From contig DKQG01000023.1 of the NCBI GenBank assembly GCA_002471575.1, positions 20,165 through 84,164 on the forward strand: a stretch of DNA of 64,000 bases. The letters are read 5' to 3'. Shown in pieces: positions 17,173 to 25,255 of the stretch. Under the pieces are notes generated by a model, which saw only the letters and a program-made list of their open reading frames with translations, searched no databases and was not told the origin of the DNA. Origin of the DNA: Alphaproteobacteria bacterium UBA7314 (GTDB lineage: Bacteria; Pseudomonadota; Alphaproteobacteria; MPNO01; UBA830). Position 1 is the stretch's first letter. Each line of letters starts with the position of its first letter. The translations under genes were made by a program, and so were the position numbers.

Positions 17173-17312
17173 TGCCAAGCACTCCATGTCTCCCCGCGGA
17201 AGATATGTCTGCCAACCGGTAATTGCCAGCACACAAAGTGGTCAGGCCGTAATCATACCGCAGCAAAGGTAAATGATTTAGGGTAGTGTCGTCTAAACAG
17301 GGAGACCCGACG

Positions 17313-19010
17313 ATGACCGGCAAACCACGCATCGCCTACCTTTCCGGCGCCAATGCCACGATCAGCAATTCCCCGCCGCTCGTCACCAGCAACAAAGCGA
17401 GGGCAATGCACGGATTGCCACCCAAAACCAACCCGGACGGCAGCGAGGCACGGTTCGACGTATTGCGCCCGCAACGGCTTGCCGCGCCGGTGACCGTGTA
17501 CGTGGAACAGTTCAGCGCCCATCCGCTGGAAGCGGATGCCGCCGATCTGTACGGCCCGCCCGACGGGTATGTGGATGCCACGAGAACGTTCCATGCCGAA
17601 CGCCAATCCGACAGCGACACGCCAGTCTTTAAGATTGAACTCACGCCGGAAGACGGACTTTACCCGATGCCCTACATGGCGCGGCAGGCCGACGGTAGCG
17701 CCTGGGAAGACGATTGCGCCTTTCCCGGTGCGCCGGCGGAGAAGTCGCGCCAGGCCTATTATCCGGACGGATCACGTATCTTCGAGGAAATCGACCGGTT
17801 CGGCATCGCCGAAGACGGGACTGGCAATCTGGTTTCGCAACTGGCGGACATGGATTTCTTCCGCATCATGCCGTCGGGTGGCTACACAAGGGGGCAGGCC
17901 GCCGCCGATCGGACCGATATGGGCGAAGGCGACATCGAACCGGAGGTCATGGGCCGAGATTTCTTCGCCTACCGCCCAGTGCATCTCGCTACGTCGCCAC
18001 ATCGCGGCTGGATGGCACGCATGGTCAACGACATCCAGGATATTTTGGACAGCGGCGATTATCTGGGAGCGGTCTGGACCCAGGGCAGTCCGCGGGTGGA
18101 AGAAACGCTGTACTGGCTGAACCTTATGCTCGACACCACCCTCCCCGTGTGTGGCAACGCCGCCCAGCGGACCCATGGCGAAATCAGCAATGACGGACCG
18201 AAGAACCTGGTGGATTCGGTTAACTACATTACATCGGAGATCTGGCGGGACAGCGACGGTAAAAACCGGGCCGGCACCGTCGTCATCCAGGAACAGCAGA
18301 TCTTCGCCTCGCGAGAGGTGCAGAAGGGCGAGGCGCGGCCCGGCGGCTATGTTGCCACTGGCGGCCACGGCGGATTGCTGGGCGCGGTACGCCATGGTAT
18401 GCCGCCGATCTTAACCTATCTGCCCGGATCGAAGCACACCTATCTGTCCGACGTGAACCGCACGCGTCTGCCGGACAGCGTGACCGGCTATACGAAATCG
18501 GGTGGAGGGATAGATGCGGTCGAAATATCGGTGAAGGACGGCGATGGCCGACTACTCGAGGCCGCGATCCCCAAGGTGACCATCACCAAGGAAGGCAATT
18601 ACAGCCCGGAAGCGTCGGACTCGCGCGCGGACCGGGAAGTCGACCTCGTCGCCCAGATCGACGACAACCTAATCAATTCGCCACTGGCAGGCTTCGTTGT
18701 CGAAGGCCAGTCGCCCTACGGCTCAATGACGAATGCCCAACGCAACGCGCTGATGATAAGGGCGGTCTATTGTGGGATGCCGGTGGTCCGTGTCGGCCGC
18801 GGGAACAACGAAGGGTTTTCTGGCCGCGCTGGGGTCTTCCTTGGCGGCAGCAACCTGACCTCGACAAAGGCGCGGCTGGTGCTTATGGCCTGCCTGCTGA
18901 AATTCGGCGCCCCGCCGCCGGCCGCCGATCCGACGGCACCCACAGAGGCGGAAACAGCAGCGATCCAGGACCGGCTGGATCAGTACCAGGCGGTATTCGA
19001 TACGCATTAG
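17313..19010 (+). CDS. Divergent asparaginase-family protein
   Basis: A 565-residue cytosolic protein; GGGAG precedes ATG 17313. The best-conserved segment resembles the middle of type I/II asparaginases: TLPVCGNAAQRTHGEISNDG then PKNLVDSV. The catalytic motifs are altered. The N-terminal TGGTIA is replaced by SGANATIS, and THGTDTMEET is replaced by TQGSPRVEET (T256-T265), so the second threonine-aspartate pair is S259-P260. The C-terminal GxxPVVRVGRGNNEG keeps the later domain. It is about 200 residues longer than L-asparaginase. It may act on another amide or be non-catalytic. It is divergent from the DUF3299 gene. Confidence 0.7.
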   Translation: MTGKPRIAYLSGANATISNSPPLVTSNKARAMHGLPPKTNPDGSEARFDVLRPQRLAAPVTVYVEQFSAHPLEADAADLYGPPDGYVDATRTFHAERQSDSDTPVFKIELTPEDGLYPMPYMARQADGSAWEDDCAFPGAPAEKSRQAYYPDGSRIFEEIDRFGIAEDGTGNLVSQLADMDFFRIMPSGGYTRGQAAADRTDMGEGDIEPEVMGRDFFAYRPVHLATSPHRGWMARMVNDIQDILDSGDYLGAVWTQGSPRVEETLYWLNLMLDTTLPVCGNAAQRTHGEISNDGPKNLVDSVNYITSEIWRDSDGKNRAGTVVIQEQQIFASREVQKGEARPGGYVATGGHGGLLGAVRHGMPPILTYLPGSKHTYLSDVNRTRLPDSVTGYTKSGGGIDAVEISVKDGDGRLLEAAIPKVTITKEGNYSPEASDSRADREVDLVAQIDDNLINSPLAGFVVEGQSPYGSMTNAQRNALMIRAVYCGMPVVRVGRGNNEGFSGRAGVFLGGSNLTSTKARLVLMACLLKFGAPPPAADPTAPTEAETAAIQDRLDQYQAVFDTH

Positions 19011-19222
19011 GCGAAACTGCAAAACAGAGGCGAAAGGGTTAAAAGCTTCTAACGGGTGAACTTAGAAACCTCGTGATAGGCTCGATCTCTAAATCGATTT
19101 CGAAATAACAACTGATTAAGTGCTAGATCGCGCCTGTCGCCATGGTTGGGCACCAATTCAATGAATCCGACCGTAGCCGCCAGCCGGGGCGCAAAGGGCG
19201 GCGAGGTGGACGGCGCGGTATA

Positions 19223-20749
19223 TCATGCTTCGGGCGTCATCAGCGAAATGCCGAGCCGCGCACGGCGGGTCAACCACGGGCTCGGGCGGTAACGCGGATC
19301 GCCATAGAAATCGTGCATCGCCGTCAGGATGGCGTGAATTTTCACCGCCCCCAGCGTATCGCCGAATTCCAGCGGTCCCTGGGGATAGGCGAGGCCGAGC
19401 ATCACTGCCTTGTTTATGTCTTCCGGCGTCGCGATCCGCATCTGGGCGATCTCGGACGAGATATTCACGATCGTGGCGATCACCCGTTGGGCGATGAATC
19501 CAGGGCTGTCATGGATGACGGTAACCTTGCCGCCGTCCGCCGCCAGCACGCCGTGCGCCAGGTCGCGCACGCCTTCGTCGGTGACGCTGGTCGTCATCAT
19601 TGTCCGTCGCCCATCGAGGCCGAACAGCGTGTCGACTGCCACGGTGCGCTCCGCCTCGATGCCGAGATCGACCGCGGTCATCGTCGCGTCGCGGCCCATT
19701 GGCCCGACCATGCAGATCGCCTTGGCGGACGGTTTGGCACCGGTTTCGACCTCGACGTAATCCTGTAGGTAATCAGCCAGGATCTTGGCGGCGTCATGTC
19801 CTTCCGGACCGACCCACACGCTGTCAGGCAGATCGGACAGTACGGCGGCTTCTTCTGGCGCGATCTTCTTATTGGACTCGTAGGTATAGAACCCCTGCCC
19901 CACCTTTCGGCCGTAAAGCCCGGCAGCCATCCGGTTGCGGATAAAGGCCTGCGGCTTGAAGCGCTGCTCTTGATAGAATTGTTCGTAAATCGACTCCATC
20001 ACCACGCCGGACACGTCCAGCCCGGTCGTATCCATCAGTTCGAACGGCCCCATGCGAAAGCCGGCACCGCCTTCGCGCAGCACGTCATCCACTTGGTGCG
20101 GCTCGGCGATGCCTTCAGCTAGGATACGTACACCTTCGGTATAGAGCCCGCGCCCGGCATGATTGACCAGAAAGCCGGGCGTGTCCTGCGTCCGCACCGG
20201 TTCGTGCCCGCATTTCCGCGCAATGGCATCTAGCTTGTCAGCCACCCAAGGAGCCGTCATCTGCCCGTCGACGACCTCAACAACTTTCAGCAGCGGAACA
20301 GGGTTGAAATAGTGGTAACCCGCGACCCGTTCCGGTTTTTCGCAGCCTGCCGCTATCTGCGTTACGGACAGCGACGAGGTGTTCGATGCAAGGATGGCAT
20401 CTTCAGCGACAATGCCTTCCAGTTCGGAAAACACGGCGCGCTTTACGTCCAAGTTCTCGACGATGGCCTCGATCACGAGGCTGCAATCACCCATCTCCGA
20501 CAAGCTGTTCACGATGACCAAACGCCCGTTGGCGGCCTCGGCTTCGCCCTCGGTAATCTGACCCTTTTCGGCCGCACGATTGACCATCCGGTGGATGAAT
20601 TCCTCGGCCTTTGCAGCAGCGCCTTCCTGCGCGTCGAACATTTTGACCTTGTACCCACCGACGACTGAGATCTGGGCAATGCCACGTCCCATGGTTCCGG
20701 TGCCGATGACGCCAATGGTGTAATCAGGCGAGTTGATATCCTGCGCCAT
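19223..20749 (-). CDS. 3-hydroxyacyl-CoA dehydrogenase (PaaH/PaaC-like)
   Basis: A 508-residue NAD-dependent enzyme oxidising 3-hydroxyacyl-CoA to 3-ketoacyl-CoA. The N-terminal GTGTMG (residues 16-21) binds NAD, SNTSSLSV gives substrate contacts, and the catalytic histidine is in GYHYFNPVPLLK. Two copies of the C-terminal 3HCDH domain follow, as in PaaH-type proteins of about 500 residues. It is the last gene of the seven-gene minus-strand operon. The 212 bases between it and the asparaginase-like gene hold nothing I recognise. Confidence 0.93.
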   Translation of the reverse strand: MAQDINSPDYTIGVIGTGTMGRGIAQISVVGGYKVKMFDAQEGAAAKAEEFIHRMVNRAAEKGQITEGEAEAANGRLVIVNSLSEMGDCSLVIEAIVENLDVKRAVFSELEGIVAEDAILASNTSSLSVTQIAAGCEKPERVAGYHYFNPVPLLKVVEVVDGQMTAPWVADKLDAIARKCGHEPVRTQDTPGFLVNHAGRGLYTEGVRILAEGIAEPHQVDDVLREGGAGFRMGPFELMDTTGLDVSGVVMESIYEQFYQEQRFKPQAFIRNRMAAGLYGRKVGQGFYTYESNKKIAPEEAAVLSDLPDSVWVGPEGHDAAKILADYLQDYVEVETGAKPSAKAICMVGPMGRDATMTAVDLGIEAERTVAVDTLFGLDGRRTMMTTSVTDEGVRDLAHGVLAADGGKVTVIHDSPGFIAQRVIATIVNISSEIAQMRIATPEDINKAVMLGLAYPQGPLEFGDTLGAVKIHAILTAMHDFYGDPRYRPSPWLTRRARLGISLMTPEA

Positions 20750-20763
20750 AAGTATGTCCTCTT

Positions 20764-21747
20764 CTAAAATCCGTTCAGACGGTCGCGGACGGTTGTCGCC
20801 TCTTCCACAATCCCGTCGATAATCTGCCCCGCCGGCCTGATATCGCCGGCAAAGGCCACAGATTGCCCGATCGACATCGTCCCCTTTGTCCAGTCGCCGT
20901 CTTCATAGGCTTCTTTTTGTAAAGTTCCCTGCACATGCGGTCGGTAGGCTTCGTAATCCGTGCTGCCTTCCGCTTCGAGGGCCAGTACCGCCTCAGTCGA
21001 GGGGTTGTCGATCACCCGCGAATTGTCGCCGAAAATCGACATGATGATTTTGGTGCCGTCCGGTCCGAGTTCGGCGAGGCGTTTCTTATAGTTCTCGTGC
21101 GCCCAGATCTCCTCAGCGACAACCATGCGCGTGGCAATTAGCATGCCCTCGGCACCCAGCGACAGGCAGGCGACCAGTTGGCGCCCGGTACCCATGCCAC
21201 CCGCCAGCACGACCGGCACACTCAGTTCCTGCGGCACGATCGCGCCCTGCACCATGGTACCGATCATATCCATCCCCGGGTGTCCCCCGGCTTCGGCGCC
21301 GAGGATCGCGATCGCGTCGACACCCGCTTTCTGGGCCGACAGGGCGTGGCGCAACGTCGTGCATTTGTGCATCACTGTGATGCCGGCGTCTTTGATCTTT
21401 GGGATAAATTCCTTGGGCGAAAACCCAGCCGTCTCGACGAATTTCACACCTTCTTCGATGGAGATATCGAGAAACGTCTGGAGCAGTTGATTGGATTCGG
21501 GACGGGCCGAAATATATAGGTTCACGCCGAATGGCCTGCCGTCGGACAAGTCATGCGCCTTGCGCAGCTGTTCGCGGAAATCCTCCGGTGTCGGAAACGA
21601 CCGGGGCGTAATGAAACCGATACACCCCGCGCGTGCCACGGCGGAGACGTATTCGGCATCTGCCAGCCACATCATCCCGCCGCACACGATTGGATGATCG
21701 ATCCCGAACAAGTCCGTGATACGGGTACGGAAGGTCTGCGGCTTCAT
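20764..21747 (-). CDS. Nitronate monooxygenase-family FMN enzyme
   Basis: A 327-residue TIM-barrel flavoprotein. The N-terminal IVCGGMMWLADAEYVSAV, the FMN-phosphate segment GAEAGGHPG and the loop VVLAGGMGTGRQL match the nitronate monooxygenase/2-nitropropane dioxygenase family. Members oxidise alkyl nitronates; others act as enoyl-ACP or quinone reductases, so the reaction is open. It starts four bases after the stop of the crotonase gene and ends 14 bases before the dehydrogenase gene, so it is firmly in the operon. An oxygen- or FMN-dependent step in an acyl-CoA pathway is inferred. Confidence 0.85.
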   Translation of the reverse strand: MKPQTFRTRITDLFGIDHPIVCGGMMWLADAEYVSAVARAGCIGFITPRSFPTPEDFREQLRKAHDLSDGRPFGVNLYISARPESNQLLQTFLDISIEEGVKFVETAGFSPKEFIPKIKDAGITVMHKCTTLRHALSAQKAGVDAIAILGAEAGGHPGMDMIGTMVQGAIVPQELSVPVVLAGGMGTGRQLVACLSLGAEGMLIATRMVVAEEIWAHENYKKRLAELGPDGTKIIMSIFGDNSRVIDNPSTEAVLALEAEGSTDYEAYRPHVQGTLQKEAYEDGDWTKGTMSIGQSVAFAGDIRPAGQIIDGIVEEATTVRDRLNGF

Positions 21748-21750
21748 CGG

Positions 21751-22521
21751 CTATTTCCTGAAAACAGGGCTGCGCTTTTCGAGAAACGCGGTGGAACCCT
21801 CGAGAAATTCGTCGGCGCCGAAGCACCCTGCCTGCGCCAATGCCTCCATTTCCAGCGCTTCGTCCAGCTTTACCGGGGCAAGACCGAGCTGCTGCTTAGC
21901 GATGGCAAAAGCGAACGGCGGCATCTGCGCCAATTCGAGCGCCCGCTCGACCGCCTTTTCCTCGGCCTTGCCGTCAGCCACCAATTCGTCAGCTAATCCC
22001 CATGCGACCGCATCGGGCGCTTTCACCATTTTGGCATACAGCAGAAGCTGGCGCGCCCTGGCTCCGCCCGCCCGGCGGGGCAGGGTATGCAGGATGCCGT
22101 AATCCGGGATCAGGCCGACCCGGAAAAACGGAAATCCGATGGTCCCGCCTTCCGATATGACGGCGGTATCGCCAAGCATCGCGAGCCCAGCACCGGCTCC
22201 GACGGCGAATCCCTCGATTGCAGTGACAACGGGTTTCTCGGCTTCGGCGATCAGTCGGACAATTGTGTGATTGTCCTTCATCCGCGCACGGGCGCCTTTG
22301 GAATCTAGTCCTTCCATGCTGGCGATATCGCCCCCGGCACAGAAATGGCCGCCTTCGCCGGTAAGTACCAGGGCATGCACCGCATCGTCCCGCAACAGAC
22401 CCGTTAGTTCGGCGATCAGGGTGTGCCGCACCTCATCGTTAAGTGCGTTGCGCTTTTCCGTACGATTGATCGCGACGCGCGCGATACCGTCATCCCGGCG
22501 GTCGATATTTACGGCACCCAT
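21751..22521 (-). CDS. Crotonase-family protein, probably an isomerase (PaaG-like)
   Basis: A 256-residue crotonase fold; ATG 22521 is chosen because the longer frame adds about 43 residues foreign to the family. The oxyanion-hole segments HFCAGGD and FAVGAGAGLA are present. The two glutamates of true enoyl-CoA hydratases are missing (L in GAGLAML and F in IGFPFFRVG). Instead D140 in GLIPDYG sits where PaaG-type and dienoyl-CoA isomerases carry their catalytic aspartate. A double-bond or epoxide isomerase acting on an acyl-CoA is more likely than a hydratase. Confidence 0.85.
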   Translation of the reverse strand: MGAVNIDRRDDGIARVAINRTEKRNALNDEVRHTLIAELTGLLRDDAVHALVLTGEGGHFCAGGDIASMEGLDSKGARARMKDNHTIVRLIAEAEKPVVTAIEGFAVGAGAGLAMLGDTAVISEGGTIGFPFFRVGLIPDYGILHTLPRRAGGARARQLLLYAKMVKAPDAVAWGLADELVADGKAEEKAVERALELAQMPPFAFAIAKQQLGLAPVKLDEALEMEALAQAGCFGADEFLEGSTAFLEKRSPVFRK

Positions 22522-22567
22522 GTCCTTGTATTCCCTTAATTGACCCGGCGGCAATATTGCCGTTTTG

Positions 22568-22960
22568 CTACCCCCCGGCAAGGCGCACCCGATGCGACAC
22601 GCAGGTTCTGAAATCCGAACTTCCAAGTCCGGGGATGGGTATGTCCGCACCGGTCGCTGAGAGGTCGGCGATCAGGTCGCACTCCCTCGCTCTCGGGCAG
22701 GTTTCGACCTTTGAGCATCTCAACTGTGCGCTGAGATGATCCACGTTCCAGTGCGGGGTTTTGTCCTCGCGGAGATAACGCGTCACGCGGGCGCAAATAC
22801 CACCGGGTGCATAAGCGCTGCCTGCATATACATAAGTGCCGGGATCGAGGTGCGGATTTTCAAGCCTTGGGATCCGCAGGACGACCGGGGCGTGAATGTC
22901 GAAATAAAGCGCGTAAGCTCCACCTTCGCTAGGCAGCGGGTCCGGGTCGGGGTCAGCCAA
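22568..22960 (-). CDS. DUF123 GIY-YIG-fold protein
   Basis: About 130 residues if it starts at TTG 22960, eight bases inside the end of the lipoate-ligase-like gene; no ATG or GTG is available before the conserved region. GAYALYF and TYVYAGSAYAPGG are the modified GIY and YIG strands, followed by R in ARVTRYLR and HWNVDHL. CPRAREC, GLGSSDF and a final CVSH complete the DUF123 pattern. The fold is that of GIY-YIG endonucleases, but activity of DUF123 proteins is not well defined. It may be only a passenger in this metabolic operon. Confidence 0.8.
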   Translation of the reverse strand: MADPDPDPLPSEGGAYALYFDIHAPVVLRIPRLENPHLDPGTYVYAGSAYAPGGICARVTRYLREDKTPHWNVDHLSAQLRCSKVETCPRARECDLIADLSATGADIPIPGLGSSDFRTCVSHRVRLAGG

Positions 22961-24062
22961 CCGTCTTCTGATCGGCAAGCGCCTTTCCGAACGCTGCCAT
23001 AAGATTTTCGATCTCGACGCTGGCGAATTCAACCTCGTCGCGGCCCATGAACGACGACACCGCTTCGCGTATCGCGCCCTCAGTGGCCTCGACACCATCA
23101 AGGGCGTCTTCCAGCCAGCCGACGGACTCTATCGGCCGTGGATGCCAGTCGCCGTTTAGGATCGCGTGATTCACCTTGCCATCTCGTACCGCCAGCGTCG
23201 CCCAAAGCATGCCGCCGACCGCTTTTTCGCGACCGTAACCGACAGTGTCGCCGGGCTGTGTATCAGCACGGAACCGATTGCGTTCGGATTTACCGAATAG
23301 CCAACCGTCATTATCGTACTCGGCGCGAAATTCCTCCGCATATTTTCGTTCGGCTTCAGTCAGTTCGCCGAACTCGAGATCGGGATTGCTGAACGCATGC
23401 GCTACGGCGGCCCGCGCCATCTGTTCCAGGTCGTCGGTCGAGATATCTCGATTTGCTTCGCGTTCTAGGCAAGTAAACCGCGATTGCAGATCCTTGTGCA
23501 CCTTGTCTTGCACTTTTTCGGGCGGCATCGGCATCGCGGCGCCCGCGACCTCGGTGTTCATCTCTTTAACGTTGACGACGAAACGGAACGTCATAACGCC
23601 GTTCTCGATTTTCAGGGATGTCGGGACAAGCTTGCGGCCTTCGACCTGTACGTCGTTCAGAGGCCGGTATTCGGCGGGGAAACCGAACCGTTCGGTCAGC
23701 GTTTCGGCAAAGGCGGTCAGAATTTTGGGGAAAGCCTCAGCCGTCGTTTCAGGCACGTCGGGGTGCGATGTCGGCACGTAGTAGACCATGAACGCGGACC
23801 CGGTTCCGGTGTAGATCGCCCCGCCGCCGTTTACTCGGCGCCGGAAATCGATGTTGTTGCTACGGCAGAACTCGAGATCCAGCACCTGCTCCGGGTCTTC
23901 GTTTACGCCGATGGTGATGGAGTCTCGGTCGAAAACGTTGAGGAAGATCGTAGGCGGCGCGTCACCGTTCACCACCGCTTTTTCGACGGCGGGTGACACC
24001 GAGACAGAAAAATCTGCATAGGAGTTCTCGTCGACGATCAGTCGCCAGGGCGAATCGGTCAT
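22953..24062 (-). CDS. Lipoate-protein ligase A-like protein
   Basis: A 369-residue BPL/LPL-fold protein. RRVNGGGAIYTGTGSA (from residue 75) matches the lipoyl-AMP binding loop RRxSGGGAVxHDxG, and K144 in VEGRKLVPTS is at the catalytic lysine position, though the usual following SGNAQ is changed. A C-terminal region of about 110 residues resembles the accessory domain of bacterial LplA. It overlaps the upstream ligase gene by ATGA. No lipoyl-domain (E2 or GcvH) gene is near, so its acceptor protein, if any, is unknown. It could also be an octanoyl- or lipoyl-transfer relative with a special substrate. Confidence 0.82.
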   Translation of the reverse strand: MTDSPWRLIVDENSYADFSVSVSPAVEKAVVNGDAPPTIFLNVFDRDSITIGVNEDPEQVLDLEFCRSNNIDFRRRVNGGGAIYTGTGSAFMVYYVPTSHPDVPETTAEAFPKILTAFAETLTERFGFPAEYRPLNDVQVEGRKLVPTSLKIENGVMTFRFVVNVKEMNTEVAGAAMPMPPEKVQDKVHKDLQSRFTCLEREANRDISTDDLEQMARAAVAHAFSNPDLEFGELTEAERKYAEEFRAEYDNDGWLFGKSERNRFRADTQPGDTVGYGREKAVGGMLWATLAVRDGKVNHAILNGDWHPRPIESVGWLEDALDGVEATEGAIREAVSSFMGRDEVEFASVEIENLMAAFGKALADQKTVG

Positions 24063-25255
24063 AGTTTCTTCTCCCGTGTCTTTTGTTCCCGCGTGTCCAC
24101 CACCGCGTGGGCCTCTTCGAGTTTTTCTTCAAACGTGATTTCGTCGGCCGAAATCAATGTCTGGCTCTTAAATCGTCTCGCGATTTCCTCCAATACATCG
24201 TCGTCGCCGCGTCCTTCAAGCGCTAATGCCAGCCGGTCGCCGCCGCCGTCCTTGCCGGACACGGTCAGCCGGTATCCGCCGGTCGGCCCGTCAAGACCCA
24301 GCAGCACGCTGCGGATTTCGGACGGATATACCTTGACACCCTTCACCTTCACCATATCGTCGGTGCGCCCGAACACGACACGCGGCAGGCTAACCGTCCG
24401 GCCGTGAACCGGCGCCGTTGTCCGGCGCACCGTCAGGTCGCCGGTACGATAGCGCAGCAATGGCTGGGCTTCTTTTTTCAGGTGGGTCAGCACGAGTTCG
24501 CCGCGCTCGCCGTCATCCACCGGCTCGCCGGTCGACGGCTCGATCACCTCCGCGTAGACGAGTTCGTCGAAAACATGCACCCCCTCGCCGCCGGGAAACG
24601 TCCGGGCCACGGGTAAAAATTCCGATAGCGAGAAAGAGTCCACCAGAATGGTATCCGGCATTGCGTCGCGGACAGCGCCATACAGGGCCGGATTCCCCGT
24701 AAACGCCTCGCCACCGGCAAAGAATACCTTGGGCGGCGTCAGCCCGGCCTCAATCAGCTTCAGCGAAAACGACGGGTTGCCCGCAAGTACCGTAACATTG
24801 TGCTGGGCGCAGACCTCAACAGTGCGTTCGGCCTCGCCCGGGCCCAGCGGAATGCAGGCGACGCCATGGGATTCCATCTGCGACTGATAGAAAAGACCGG
24901 CAACGAACAGGTGATAGCCGAACGTCACGGCGCATACGTCGCCCGGCCCAATCCCGCAGGCATCGAGATGCGTCCGCGCGGCGGCGATCAGGTTTTCCAG
25001 ATCGCCCACGGTCTGCATCGCCGGCACCAACGACGGCCCCATGGGGCTGAGGTTCACGCGCACCGGTTTACTGCCACCAAACGCACCGTAGCCGGGCTTC
25101 GTCATTTCCGCGACAAGATCAGACCGGCCCATCAACGGCACGTTGGCAGCGAAGTCCGCCGCATTGGCGATGCTGGCGGGCACCCGGTCCTGGTAGAAGG
25201 GATGCGCTGCCAGTTTTTCAAGCTGCGCGTTCAGCGCATCGGCGGGAAACGACAT
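24059..25255 (-). CDS. Phenylacetate-CoA ligase-like adenylate-forming enzyme
   Basis: A 398-residue acyl-adenylate enzyme of the PaaK type. The motif RYRTGD and the C-terminal KVKGVKVYPSEI are typical, and SFSLSEF is at the substrate/adenylate loop position. The family activates an aryl or alkyl carboxylic acid with ATP and CoA. Its start overlaps the stop of the ThDP-enzyme gene by one base and its stop overlaps the LplA-like gene by four. It probably converts the product of the ThDP enzyme, or its substrate, to a CoA ester; this is inference from context. Confidence 0.87.
   Translation of the reverse strand: MSFPADALNAQLEKLAAHPFYQDRVPASIANAADFAANVPLMGRSDLVAEMTKPGYGAFGGSKPVRVNLSPMGPSLVPAMQTVGDLENLIAAARTHLDACGIGPGDVCAVTFGYHLFVAGLFYQSQMESHGVACIPLGPGEAERTVEVCAQHNVTVLAGNPSFSLKLIEAGLTPPKVFFAGGEAFTGNPALYGAVRDAMPDTILVDSFSLSEFLPVARTFPGGEGVHVFDELVYAEVIEPSTGEPVDDGERGELVLTHLKKEAQPLLRYRTGDLTVRRTTAPVHGRTVSLPRVVFGRTDDMVKVKGVKVYPSEIRSVLLGLDGPTGGYRLTVSGKDGGGDRLALALEGRGDDDVLEEIARRFKSQTLISADEITFEEKLEEAHAVVDTREQKTREKKL

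Noticed and set aside
19142..19768. 208-codon plus-strand ORF over the end of the 3-hydroxyacyl-CoA dehydrogenase
   Set aside because: Antisense shadow, His/Arg-rich, without domain similarity.
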